The notes beneath the pieces were generated by a model. The model saw only the letters and a list, made by a program, of their open reading frames with translations. It had not been told where the DNA came from and did no database searches. A DNA stretch of 18,608 nt from Saccoglossus kowalevskii (lineage: Eukaryota; Hemichordata; Enteropneusta; Harrimaniidae), in assembly GCF_000003605.2 (NCBI RefSeq), contig NW_003109100.1, forward strand, positions 269,093 through 287,700, written 5' to 3'. The translations under genes and the position numbers were made by a program. Each line of letters opens with the position of its first letter. The first letter of the stretch is position 1. Below, in pieces: positions 12,501 to 17,773 of this stretch.

Positions 12501-13361
12501 AATACATGCAGAGTGAAGACCTTGTTGATGTCGTCAATGACGTTAGGGACGCTTCTATCCTGGGTTACTACTTAGCCTGGGATTACGTAGTGTCAAACTT
12601 TGATGAAATGAAATCAAGCATGTGAGTTCAGAATAAAAATAATAATAATTCCAGTTCATTAATTTATGTGACCATATTGGTGTACAAATGCCTAGATTTA
12701 ATGTTTTCACGAATTTGTTGAGTTAGAGGAAATGGTGAATATATAGTTTTCAGTTGATTATACATGAACCATGTAAAATGTGTTGTTAATTGCCGCCACC
12801 ATACTTTTAAATATATATGTTGCAATGTTTTATATTGTAGTGGTGAAGACAATGCATATGGAATAATATGGTCATTTGCTGATAGTATGAACACTCAGGC
12901 TGATAGAGAAAAGGTTGGTGTTAACAAAAATTTGATAAAATTTTGATTAAGATCATAAAAGGTATACACATGCAAAATAATAATAACTTTCTTGCCTTCT
13001 TGTAAATAATTTTACGTTGGGTTATAGCAAAAAGTGATATAAAAATTTATATAAATAAATAAATGAGATATATAAAATTGCACATGATCCAATTCAAGAT
13101 GGCTGAAAATGCATTAAAATCAAACATGCTCACTCATGTGAATAAAAAATTGATATGAAAAATTACTTCTAAGTTTAAGTTCATTCTAATAATTTGCTCT
13201 GTTCAAAATTTCAGTATGAAGATTTTGGTAACAGATACCATGACATGTCCAATGACCATGCTATTCAGTTCTATAAGGGATTACAACAAATAAACACTAA
13301 CATTGAGTGGATGGCGAAGAATTATGACGATGTTGTCATGTATCTCAAAGATAGAACATGA
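433..13361 (+). CDS. M1 zinc aminopeptidase, aminopeptidase N-like, C-terminal ~620 residues (12 exons, 5' partial)
   Basis: This is a membrane or secreted ectopeptidase that should remove N-terminal residues from peptides. The exons are 433-587, 1387-1500, 4803-4940, 6184-6318, 7866-8050, 8397-8482, 8842-9179, 10151-10227, 11062-11172, 12319-12621, 12841-12913 and 13215-13361. All junctions are GT-AG and all phases are compatible, giving 619 codons and TGA. Numbering from the M at 435, the protein shows RGMEN (10-14, GAMEN position), HELVH (46-50), the third zinc ligand E69 in LWLSEGFA, the catalytic Y133, IPLTYI near 247, NVNQTGYYRVNYD (287-299) and then an ERAP1-like helical domain to the end. 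Several N-x-S/T sequons (NNT, NQT, NTS, NAT) fit an extracellular location. About 340 residues, including any signal anchor, are missing upstream. The family is certain, but the paralogue (ANPEP, ENPEP, TRHDE or lineage-specific) is not, so no symbol is given. Confidence 0.95.
588..948. other. Intron 1, unique AT-rich part
   Basis: Starts with a GTGAGT donor. I see no exon, RNA gene or recognisable repeat before the TIR element at 949. Confidence 0.6.
949..1332. mobile_element. Non-autonomous TIR DNA transposon (GGCCAGAC ends, TTA target duplication)
   Basis: GGCCAGAC at 952-959 and GTCTGGCC at 1322-1329 are inverted ends. The similarity extends about 30 bp (left arm reads toward CCTTGTTTC; right arm has GAAACAAGG). 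TTA occurs directly outside both ends (949-951, 1330-1332), as expected for a 3-bp target-site duplication. No transposase ORF is present. A related copy starts at 9478. The 3-bp TTA duplication suits PIF/Harbinger-like MITEs (inference). It ends about 54 bp before exon 2. Confidence 0.8.
1387..1500 (+). CDS. Exon 2 in window: third zinc ligand
   Basis: The acceptor is TTTTAG at 1381-1386 and the donor is AAC|GTGAGT at 1501; both introns are phase 0. It encodes 38 residues starting WFGDFVAPSWWDELWLSEGF. The glutamate of LSEGFA lies 19 residues after the second histidine of HELVH, which is the exact HEXXH-X18-E spacing of M1 enzymes. The usual asparagine in LNEGFA is serine here. Confidence 0.96.
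1660..1870. mobile_element. MITE, family A (CTGTAAAA ends, TA flanks)
   Basis: Left end TACTGTAAAATGATTAATTT and right end AATTAATCCTTTTACAGTA are inverted repeats about 30 bp long that include CACTGGGTTT / AAACCCAGTG. TA at both outer edges suggests a TA target site, as for Tc1/mariner-type MITEs (inference). Length is 211 bp, with no ORF. Confidence 0.8.
1903..2080. mobile_element. MITE, family A, second copy, shortened right end
   Basis: The left end is nearly identical to the copy at 1660 and in the same orientation, 32 bp downstream of it. The internal segment GCTAAATTTTACATATTCAC is shared. The right end lacks several bases (AATAATTACAGTA rather than AATTAATCCTTTTACAGTA), and an internal stretch present in the first copy is deleted. 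Confidence 0.75.
2081..2398. other. Intron 2, no recognisable feature
   Basis: AT-rich intronic sequence between two repeat elements; I see no exon, RNA gene or repeat. Confidence 0.5.
2399..2796. mobile_element. TIR element with GAGGTAC ends (~400 bp)
   Basis: The left end GAGGTACACTACTTGGGG matches the reverse complement of the right end (GAGGTACATTACTTGGGG). Inside, TGACATCATATCAAGATCCC on the left pairs with the reverse complement of the segment near 2746-2766, so the inverted arms extend about 70 bp with small gaps. TCA lies just outside both ends, a possible 3-bp duplication. The ORF inside (2576-2788) has no family resemblance. Confidence 0.7.
2797..3083. other. Intron 2, no recognisable feature
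   Basis: AT-rich, no exon or repeat recognised. Confidence 0.5.
3084..3196 (+). repeat. Dispersed repeat, arm 1 (inverted partner at 5468-5584)
   Basis: The reverse complement of this 113-bp stretch closely matches 5468-5584. Shared blocks include CGTCATAATTTTTCCCTTCC, TTGTTGTAACATTTTG and ATGAAATAGACATG (written in the orientation of the second copy). The similarity stops at both ends. The pair flanks exon 3. Confidence 0.8.
3310..3618. mobile_element. Decayed family A-like MITE
   Basis: The left end TACTGTAAAACAATTTATTT with downstream ACTGGGTTTTAATTTCA resembles the element at 1660. The right side CAGTAAAAAATAACGGAATT...TAGTGAATAAATAATG is a degenerate version of the family's right arm. 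Boundaries are approximate. Confidence 0.5.
3795..4006. mobile_element. MITE, family B (CTGTRGAATACTTTATTTTC ends)
   Basis: Left end TACTGTGGAATACTTTATTT and right end AATAAAGTATTCTACAGTA form ~30-bp inverted repeats, including TTCRCTGGAATT / AATTCCAAGCGAA. Length is 212 bp, no ORF. Near-full-length sister at 7195-7397, truncated sister at 14416. Confidence 0.85.
4007..4802. other. Intron 2, AT-rich 3' part
   Basis: No exon, RNA gene or clear repeat. A 96-codon minus-strand ORF (4205-4495) is low-complexity and not family-like. It ends with the polypyrimidine-type acceptor of exon 3. Confidence 0.5.
4803..4940 (+). CDS. Exon 3 in window: linker to catalytic tyrosine
   Basis: The acceptor is ATTTTTCAG and the donor is CGG|GTGAGA; phase 0 at both ends, 46 codons. 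It contains DSSLDSPPTVRP, which aligns with the family's D-S-x-x-S-S-H-P region, and ends with LFGVSIYER. The Y aligns with the transition-state tyrosine of the family's F-x-x-I-S-Y-x-K-G-A segment. It is preceded by a 3.3-kb intron that is mostly repeat-derived. Confidence 0.93.
5023..5187. mobile_element. TTAA-flanked GC-rich foldback MITE (piggyBac-like target site)
   Basis: TTAA at 5023-5026 and 5184-5187 enclose inverted ends: AGCGGGAGGGTCGTCACC on the left against the reverse complement of the right end, AGCAGGGGAGTCATCACC. The arms continue through CTACGCACGCG / CTGCGCATGCG, about 30 bp in all. The element is much richer in GC than its surroundings. TTAA duplication is the hallmark of piggyBac-type insertion; the assignment is inference since no transposase is present. 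Confidence 0.7.
5188..5467. other. Intron 3, no recognisable feature
   Basis: AT-rich, no exon or repeat recognised. Confidence 0.5.
5468..5584 (-). repeat. Dispersed repeat, arm 2 (inverted relative to 3084-3196)
   Basis: Matches the reverse complement of 3084-3196 over its full length with few substitutions and small indels. Together they form a long-range inverted repeat around exon 3. Confidence 0.8.
5585..6183. other. Intron 3, 3' part
   Basis: AT-rich, with a T/ATTT-rich tract before the CCAG acceptor of exon 4. No exon, RNA gene or repeat recognised. Confidence 0.5.
6184..6318 (+). CDS. Exon 4 in window: helix following the active site
   Basis: The acceptor is TTATTCCAG and the donor is CAG|GTACCG; phase 0, 45 codons. 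It encodes AASLIRMIESFL, matching G-A-S-V-I-R-M-L-x-x-F-L of M1 enzymes, then MEYLKDNLYNNTEMDDLW, matching the conserved Y-L-x-x-x-x-Y-x-N-A-x-x-x-D-L-W pattern. An NNT sequon is present. Confidence 0.95.
6319..7194. other. Intron 4, 5' part
   Basis: Starts with the GTACCG donor. I see no exon, RNA gene or recognised repeat across these ~880 bases. Confidence 0.5.
7195..7397. mobile_element. MITE, family B, best-preserved copy
   Basis: Left TACTGTGGAATACTTTATTT and right AATAAAGTATTCTACAGTA are inverted ends about 30 bp long. The element is collinear with 3795-4006 with few differences. The box TTTTCRCTG and its complement CAGCGAAAA recur about six times within 203 bp. Confidence 0.88.
7700..7843. 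mobile_element. MITE fragment, family C, lacking its right terminus, abutting exon 5
   Basis: Left end TACTGTAAAATATCTTTTAT, followed by a TTTTTGCTGAAAAG box. The right portion AAAATCAGCGAAAATAAACT then TCATACAAA matches the fragment at 12206-12267, but the terminal TTTTTTACAGTA found there is missing here. It stops about 20 bases before the exon 5 acceptor. Confidence 0.65.
7866..8050 (+). CDS. Exon 5 in window: end of catalytic domain and start of beta sandwich
   Basis: The acceptor is ATTGCAG at 7859-7865 and the donor is TTAGG|GTATGT at 8051 (phase 2). It encodes MDPWFRQVGYPIVMATREN, equivalent to the conserved M-x-x-W-x-x-Q-x-G-Y-P-V-V segment, then VTVQQKRFLLNP. The acceptor lies only about 20 bases downstream of a MITE fragment. 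Confidence 0.95.
8051..8396. other. Intron 5
   Basis: GTATGT donor to TTCACACAG acceptor; no repeat or other feature recognised. Confidence 0.8.
8397..8482 (+). CDS. Exon 6 in window: beta-sandwich exon
   Basis: The acceptor is TTCACACAG and the donor is CCA|GTAAGT. The exon completes a split glycine codon and ends in phase 1. It encodes PWSIPLTYIHSAWSE, matching the W-x-(V/I)-P-L-T-Y-(I/V) strand of the family, followed by LQWTWFSQST. Confidence 0.93.
8483..8841. other. Intron 6
   Basis: GTAAGT donor to GATCACAG acceptor; AT-rich, nothing else recognised. Confidence 0.8.
8842..9179 (+). CDS. Exon 7 in window: start of ERAP1-like C-terminal domain
   Basis: The acceptor is TGATCACAG and the donor is AGG|GTATGG (phase 0). 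The longest exon in the window, it encodes LLNVNQTGYYRVNYD, a family signature, then IQNRAALVDDVLNIAQ (R-A-x-L-x-D-D-x-x-x-L-A) and YLTIEMDYAPWQAA (Y-L-x-x-E-x-x-Y-x-P-W). The open frame runs past 9180 into the intron, but the family alignment continues only after splicing to 10151. Confidence 0.95.
9180..9477. other. Intron 7, 5' part with reading frame open past the donor
   Basis: The reading frame of exon 7 stays open to a TAA at 9282-9284. Retention of this intron would add about 34 unrelated residues and truncate the protein before the rest of the C-terminal domain. An ACTACACCACAAAA direct repeat occurs twice near 9294-9324. Confidence 0.5.
9478..9840. mobile_element. Second copy of the GGCCAGAC TIR element, right end lost
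   Basis: TTA then GGCCAGACTTTTATTATCCC repeats the left end of the element at 949. Similarity continues through GATGAGAAACAAGGTTATAC, TCAATGATCTCACTTACAAT and the CGCCCTCCTYAAAAAAAT segment. It then stops near 9840, before the expected GTCTGGCC terminus. Internal indels distinguish the copies. Confidence 0.8.
9926..10109 (+). repeat. Left arm of inverted repeat flanking exon 8
   Basis: The reverse complement of 10335-10517 matches this stretch along its whole length. Shared blocks are TTCACAAAATAGT, GTAAAAACTGAAA, AAATTTTGT, AAAATTAGG, AATATTGAAGAATAT and GAAAGTCTGGC. Visual identity is roughly 70% with small gaps. Confidence 0.8.
10151..10227 (+). CDS. Exon 8 in window: short 77-nt exon inside an inverted repeat
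   Basis: The acceptor is ATTTCTGTAG and the donor is TT|GTGAGT; it enters in phase 0 and leaves in phase 2. It encodes RMMTDVIKPMYSRLGW, the family's L-I-x-P-x-Y-x-x-L-G-W helix, then SLTTQNIVQL. Skipping it would shift the frame. The exon lies between two ~180-bp inverted-repeat arms. Confidence 0.92.
10335..10517 (-). repeat. Right arm of inverted repeat flanking exon 8
   Basis: Begins GCCAGACTTTC and ends ACTATTTTGTGAA, the mirror complements of the ends of the left arm. The ~225-bp spacer between the arms contains exon 8 and both its splice sites. Confidence 0.8.
10518..11061. other. Intron 8, 3' part
   Basis: AT-rich with a TTTCTTTTGTAACAG acceptor at the end. No exon, RNA gene or repeat recognised. 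Confidence 0.5.
11062..11172 (+). CDS. Exon 9 in window: ERAP1-like domain helix pair
   Basis: The acceptor is TTGTAACAG and the donor is CTT|GTAAGA; phase 2 at both ends. It encodes ATRFACYYGNSECILEA, matching A-C-x-x-G-x-x-x-C-x-x-x-A, then QKKFSEWLNDRKTN. The two conserved cysteines of this region are present. A 50-bp minisatellite begins about 47 bases into the next intron. Confidence 0.94.
11220..11985. repeat. 50-bp intronic minisatellite, about 15 copies
   Basis: Unit begins TAATTGAGTTATACTTGAGT and continues TATCATACTAGAGTTATGTG then TCAGTTATCA, exactly 50 bp. About fifteen copies follow head to tail with few substitutions; one copy (near 11872) lacks 12 bp. Two variants recur: one with TTTTACTTGAG and GTCATG, the other with TTATACTTGGG and GTTATG. 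It lies wholly in intron 9. Confidence 0.97.
11986..12135. repeat. Degenerate edge of the minisatellite (GAGTTA short repeats)
   Basis: After the regular array, irregularly spaced ACTTGAGTTAT, TGAGTTAAC, TGAGTTTGAG, TTGAGTTAAAATAC and TTGAGTTATTAT motifs continue for about 150 bp without the 50-bp period. Confidence 0.7.
12206..12267. mobile_element. MITE right-end fragment, family C
   Basis: AAAAATCAGTGAAAATAAAC then CCATACAAAACACCCAGCGAAA and a TTTTTTACAGTA terminus match the right portion of the fragment at 7700-7843. No left end is visible; the segment starts shortly after the minisatellite. It ends 51 bp before the exon 10 acceptor. Confidence 0.65.
12319..12621 (+). CDS. Exon 10 in window: large C-terminal domain exon
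   Basis: The acceptor that restores the frame is TTTTTTAAG at 12310-12318. The nearer TTGCAG at 12323-12328 would break the phase. The donor is AT|GTGAGT at 12622. It encodes IADVRQTVLCHGLMYG (L-R-x-x-V-Y-C), the sequon NATDG, YGLACSGLPWKLQSYM (A-L-x-C-x-x-x-P-W-x-L-x-x-Y-L) and LGYYLAWDYVVSNFDEM (G-x-x-L-A-W-x-F-V-x-x-N-W). Confidence 0.94.
12841..12913 (+). CDS. Exon 11 in window
   Basis: The acceptor is TATATTGTAG and the donor is AAG|GTTGGT, which is weak at +3 and +4. It enters in phase 2, completing a split isoleucine codon, and leaves in phase 0. It encodes GEDNAYGIIWSFADSM then NTQADREK. Phase continuity with both neighbours supports the boundaries. Confidence 0.88.
12914..13214. other. 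Intron 11
   Basis: GTTGGT donor to AAAATTTCAG acceptor, very AT-rich, no repeat recognised. Confidence 0.8.
13215..13361 (+). CDS. Exon 12 in window: terminal exon with stop codon
   Basis: The acceptor is AAAATTTCAG; 48 codons and TGA at 13359-13361. It encodes YEDFGNRYHDMSNDHAIQFY, then INTNIEWMAKNYDDVVMYL, matching the family's closing N-I-x-W-x-x-x-N-x-x-x-V-x-x-W-L. The C-terminus DRT has no hydrophobic tail, so no GPI-anchor signal is evident. Any membrane anchor should be N-terminal, as in type II ectopeptidases. Confidence 0.94.
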   Translation, partial: YEDFGNRYHDMSNDHAIQFYKGLQQINTNIEWMAKNYDDVVMYLKDRT

Positions 13362-13544
13362 AACGTCTTCTCCCCAGGGACTAGTGACTGGTGGTACCTT
13401 GCATGAATCATACAGGAAACATCAGCAGTCATTGATATGCTAATTATTGTTGTTGTCATGGGAATTTATGCTAATAAGTCATCATTTGTATGCAAATTAG
13501 GGGATTAACTGTTCAAATGTGTTGACTACCTTTCATAATTCAAA
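13362..13544 (+). other. Start of the 3' untranslated region
   Basis: Follows the TGA stop. No AATAAA or ATTAAA is present here. The first ATTAAA downstream is at 14643 and the first AATAAA at 14733, so the 3' end of the mRNA is not fixed by the sequence and could include the minisatellite. Confidence 0.5.
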
Positions 13545-14201
13545 GTCAGGGCTCTGATGTTGATGACTTTATTCAGTGTGATGGGCTCTGATGTGAATAA
13601 CGTTATTCAGATTCAGGGCTCTGATGTTGATGACTTTATTCAGCGTGATGGGCTCTAATATGAACAACTGTATTCAAAGTCAGGGCTCTGATGTTGATGA
13701 CTTTATTCAGTGTGATGGGCTCTAATGTGAACAACTGTATTCAAAGTCAGGGCTCTGATGTTGATGACTTTAATCAGCGTGATGGGCTCCAATGTGAACA
13801 ATTGTATTCAAAGTCAGAGCTCTGATGTTAATAACTTTATTCAGTGTGATGGCTCTAATGTGAACAACTGTATTCAAAGTCAGGGCTCTGATGTTGATGA
13901 CTTTAATCAGCGTGATGGGCTCCAATGTGAACAACTGTATTCAAAGTCAGGGCTCTGATGTTAATAACTTTATTCAGTGTGATGGCTCTAATGTGAACAA
14001 CTGTATTCAAAGTCAAGGCTCTGATGTTAATAACTTTATTCAGTGTGATGGGCTCTAATGTGAACAACTGTATTCAAAGTCAGGGCTCTGATGTTAATAA
14101 CTTTATTCAGTGTGATGGCTCTAATGTGAACAACTGTATTCAAAGTCAGAGCTCTGATGTTAATAACTTTATTCAGTGTGATGGGCTCTAATGTGAACAA
14201 C

Positions 14202-14204
<3 letters not shown>
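13545..14204. repeat. 67-bp minisatellite, ten copies, just downstream of the stop codon
   Basis: GCTCTGATGT starts recur at 13551, 13618, 13685, 13752, 13819, 13885, 13952, 14018, 14085 and 14151, a period of 67 or 66 bp. Each unit consists of two related halves: GCTCTGATGTTGATGACTTT... and GCTCTAATGTGAACAACTGT.... The short ORFs that read through it on both strands are by-products of the repeat. Confidence 0.97.

Positions 14205-14253
<49 letters not shown>
14205..14253. repeat. Homopolymer run of 49 T
   Basis: Uninterrupted T run inside the last, broken unit of the 67-bp array. GTGAACAAC occurs on both sides. Homopolymer length is error-prone in assemblies. Confidence 0.95.
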
Positions 14254-14254
<1 letters not shown>

Positions 14255-14415
14255 AACAGTGAACAACTGTATTCAAAGTCATAACATTATTTTAAAAAAA
14301 ATCAAAAATGTTTACACATAATTTAGTGAGTTTCCTGTATGATAATAGTATTTCATTCTATACAAAGTTTGCTCCTATAATGTAGTACGTGTATTTGCTC
14401 AATTAGTAATGTGGG

Positions 14416-14579
14416 TACTGTAGAATACTTTATTTTAGCTGGAATTATTTTATGCTGAAAAGACTTTGGGTGTTTTGTATGGAATTTATTTTCACTGATT
14501 TTTGACAAGTTAAAGGTAAAATATATGAAAAGGGTATATTCGCTGGTTTTTATTTTCACTAAATTATTCCATCAGCGAT
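14416..14579. mobile_element. MITE, family B, truncated right end
   Basis: TACTGTAGAATACTTTATTT start, then GCTGAAAAGACTTTGGG, TTTATTTTCACTGATTTTTG and TATATTCGCTGG in the same order as at 3795 and 7195. It breaks at CATCAGCGATGG, before the right terminal repeat, at a short direct duplication (ATGGAACCAATATC at 14578 and 14594). Confidence 0.75.
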
Positions 14580-14655
14580 GGAACCAATATCTAATGGAAC
14601 CAATATCCTGACGTAATCATGAACATTATAACTTTAACTTTTATTAAACACATAA

Positions 14656-14673
14656 AATTCCCCAGGGGGAATT
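14656..14673. repeat. Perfect short inverted repeat AATTCCCC-AG-GGGGAATT
   Basis: 8-bp complementary arms with a 2-base centre. Possibly part of an unrecognised repeat; no rho-independent or other terminator role is expected in a eukaryote. Confidence 0.6.
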
Positions 14674-15464
14674 AAAATGGTTACATTTACACTAAACAAA
14701 ACTAGACTAATAATACAAAACACTAAGACTAAAATAAAGGCTGATCACTGGCATACGTGAACCCAACCTAACAAATGTTCTCACGACCAATTTAAATGGA
14801 CGCAGATATGACTGGTCTATGACATTTCGTGGAAAACCATTTTGTTGAATGTCAATTTCTTTAAATTATCGTTATTTAAGTTTCCACACACCCCCCACCC
14901 CCACCCAATGTGGTACAAATTGTTGCTTATAATTGATTTTCACAACTTTTATTTAGTAAGAAGGTCGTTGAGATTTAGGTCAAAAATGTGTTGTCTACGT
15001 TGTGCTTTTTAAAAGTCAATCTTTTCCCCTGTGTAGAATTACAATTTAATAACATTGTATTAATCTCAGCTATCAGTTAAAATTAATAAATCAAGTAAAT
15101 TATTGGCTTAATTAAAAGTTCGTTGAATGCAGAAGGGGTGGAGTTAATACTTTCCAAAAATACTAGTACTTGACTGAAACAGGAAGTGTGTCCCATTGAA
15201 TTGAATTGTATTGTCCAAATGAATGACACTTATGTGTCAATTGACACTGAAAAAACACCAATACCTCTGTAGCACTCTCTATAGAAGGACTGTGCACCAA
15301 TAAACAATTACAGTGGATATCTTAATTTTATTAATATGATAGATGAATTGCAAAGTAATATCAATCAGTACTAATATATGAGGACGATAATCAACGTTCA
15401 TAATCACCACAACTTTTCAACAAAACAAACTTTGGACGTAATAAAGTGTGAATCAGGTGTGATT
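14674..15464. other. Intergenic, no gene seen
   Basis: AT-rich, with a C-rich tract at 14883-14908 (CACCCCCCACCCCCACCC). AATAAA occurs at 14733. No coding exon or RNA gene recognised. Confidence 0.5.
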
Positions 15465-15630
15465 ACGACCTGCTAAAAGCTTACTTTTCCTGCCTTTACA
15501 TCTCAAAAAATCTTTTTTTTTTACACATTTTGCAATTAAACACAATATGACCACTACCTGCTGAAAAGCTGACTTTTCGTACTCTTTAGATCTAAAAAAT
15601 GACAGTTACACGCAATATTGTACATGTATT
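15465..15630. repeat. Two-copy direct duplication, 88-bp period
   Basis: ACGACCTGCTAAAAGCTTAC at 15465 and ACTACCTGCTGAAAAGCTGA at 15553 begin two related segments. Both continue CTTTTC..., ...ATCTMAAAAAAT and a run ending CACAATAT / CGCAATAT. Confidence 0.65.
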
Positions 15631-16002
15631 TGCAGTAATAATAATTATCTTTATTGTGTTCGTATCCCTATTAGGAATTTGACTAAAATGCAATACAGAT
15701 GTGAATAAAGACAAACAATTAAAGTGAGAATAAAAATACACACAGTATGTCCGTGGTATTTGAATACTTACTTAAATAACGATATACACACAAACTGGTC
15801 ATTCAACGAGATGGTCTTACGACAAAATGTGGTGCATCGAGATATGACGTGCGAAATAGTGTATTGTTTGATTACATAACTACAAATCGACATCCACAAA
15901 AGATTCATTGTTCTCCCAATGTACAATGATTAAATGGCTTCATGTTATGTCATGCTGAATCCTGAAATATATACAAAAAGAAAAGGGATATACTAGTACA
16001 TG
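15631..16002. other. Intergenic, no gene seen
   Basis: No coding potential, RNA gene or repeat recognised. Confidence 0.5.
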
Positions 16003-16244
16003 TACTGTGAAACTCAGACTTGTATTACTGGTCTGAGTGTGAAATGACTAATTTTCACTGAGTTTAAATTTCACTGATTTATCATTCAGGCATACTCAGT
16101 GTGTTTTAAATTCACTGTTTTATCATTTAGATAATGTGTTCTATGCTAAATTTTACATATTCACTGGGTTTTAATTTAGCGCATTTTCCAGTCAGCGAAA
16201 TAAGCAAAATTAAAACCCAGTAATTAATTAATCCTTTTACAGTA
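16003..16244. mobile_element. MITE, family A, with ~32-bp insertion near the left end
   Basis: The right end AATTAATCCTTTTACAGTA and internal GCTAAATTTTACATATTCAC are as at 1660. The left end TACTGTGAAA is separated from TGACTAATTTTCACTG by about 32 bp carrying CTCAGAC...GTCTGAG (16013-16019, 16031-16037), and TGTGAAA is repeated on both sides of the insertion. Confidence 0.7.
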
Positions 16245-17603
16245 GGTTATGAATTCACATGTTTGTTTTTTTATCTATCAGTCTTTCTTGATCCTTGAAA
16301 ATTCAACAAACGTACTACCACTACTGTAATCTTGTCGACCGAAAAACGATACGAGCAGATAGTCTGCCTGGTGATTGGTGGGAAATTCAGAAAATATACC
16401 TACCATATATTTCTAAACCGTTGATTAATGTTGATGTAATTTTAGCCCAGCTGCGTCATTTGAATACAGTGAAAATAAATCGCCCGTAGTTTTCACAACA
16501 TGTGATTCATGTGTTATTTAATGGTATCTAAATTTGTTTAGTCATAGTAATAGTAAACTGTTCATGGAGTGGCCCGGTCAACTATGCAATGAAATCAATA
16601 CCCACAGTGACTGTGGTTGAACACCATTTGCAAGTTACATCATCGAGCAATGCACTCTGGGATGTCCTACACTAATAACAACAACACGTGAACAACAAGA
16701 GACAAATGAGTGGGAATTGTTGTTTGGAAACAACAACAAAATTGCCGTGAAGAGACCAATTTTGAGATTTCGTATTTGACAAAAACTCTAGCCTTGTTTT
16801 CAGAACGTGATGTACACAGAATAGAAATTAAAAGTTGCCAACTAGATTAATTTAAAGAACAATGTACATTTTATATGAAAGTTATAATAGTATTGTGTGA
16901 ATTTAAAAATCAGCTTTTTAGATTCTTTTACTTGAAAATTCGTGCATACTATTTTGGATATTTAGTGTCAGTGCTCCCCAGGCAGTTGAAGACTGGGCCC
17001 AAAAAGCTTGACGTTTTGGCGCTTTCGGATAAAAAAATGATGTTTCCGCCAAAAATAATGGCTAAAAATCTTAAAATTGGGGGTCAAATTGTCGGCTCGT
17101 CTGTGAAAATGTGGCTCAAAACAGCGACGTATAGTCGGAGCAAAAAACATGTTTTCTCAGGATATGAAGCAATTTAGCATTACCGTTGTCACTTATTTAT
17201 GTGAAACTAAGACTTGGATATTCGACATGTATTTCTTGGAAATTATTTTCAGATTGAATTGATAAGATACAAATACTATTTGGAAAGAACTGGCAAATTC
17301 AAGATAAAACGATAAATCTGTACAATTCTGTTGTCAGTTTAAACATTACTTGTACTTTGGACCTATTGTCATTTGTTGTGCAGGCTTACATCAATACTAA
17401 TGCGAAAATACTGTATACAATGAGTATTGTATTACAGTTCGCGGTTTCGTTGGAAACTACAATTTGAGTTGATACCTGAATAACATTTTGAAATTCACCG
17501 ATTTATCATATTTATCAATTTACTTGAAAGCTGCATGCACAGTTCCATTTCTAAGAATTCTTAGTGATGGTTATTGTCGCATACGACTTATGTACCACTT
17601 CCG
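16245..17603. other. Intergenic, only weak ORFs
   Basis: Two plus-strand frames, 16295-16489 (64 codons, contains GDWWEIQKIYLPYI) and 16875-17177 (100 codons, contains LKIGGQIVGSSVKMW), have protein-like stretches. Neither has an identifiable family, and the first has no ATG start and follows an in-frame stop at 16289. I do not annotate them as genes. Confidence 0.4.
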
Positions 17604-17612
17604 TGTCACTGA

Positions 17613-17729
17613 GAATGTTCTAGAACCGTACTGTGTCTGGGTGGAATATTCTAGATTTTGTTTAGAAACTGGTTGAATAGGTAATAGATCACTGCAGGAG
17701 GCAATAGAAGGTAATGGAACATTCTAGAA
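17613..17729 (+). promoter_or_regulatory. Three heat-shock-element-like sites
   Basis: GAATGTTCTAGAA (17613-17625) and GAACATTCTAGAA (17717-17729) are exact GAAnnTTCnnGAA triplets, the binding pattern of heat shock factor. GAATATTCTAGAT (17644-17656) has its third unit altered. All share TTCTAGA. They lie about 65-180 bp upstream of a TATA box. Confidence 0.6.
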
Positions 17730-17773
17730 ATTTGTAGTAAGTTCCAGACTCATTATGTATGCTGATGTAATGG

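Noticed and set aside
13758-13958. Repetitive peptide (DVNNFIQ / NVNNCIQSQ) read from the 67-bp array
   Set aside because: The 67-bp period shifts frame each unit, stops occur, and the frame is not spliced to the gene. It is a minisatellite read by chance.
14036-14266. Minus-strand ORF starting with a polylysine run
   Set aside because: It is the T homopolymer plus the minisatellite read backwards.
14883-14908. C-rich tract as a minus-strand G-quadruplex
   Set aside because: Only three separated G runs on the minus strand; a four-run quadruplex needs a run to be split without a loop, so support is weak.
16875-17177. 100-codon plus-strand ORF
   Set aside because: No recognisable domain, no flanking splice context, and a mixed AT-rich beginning. 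Coding status cannot be supported from the sequence alone.
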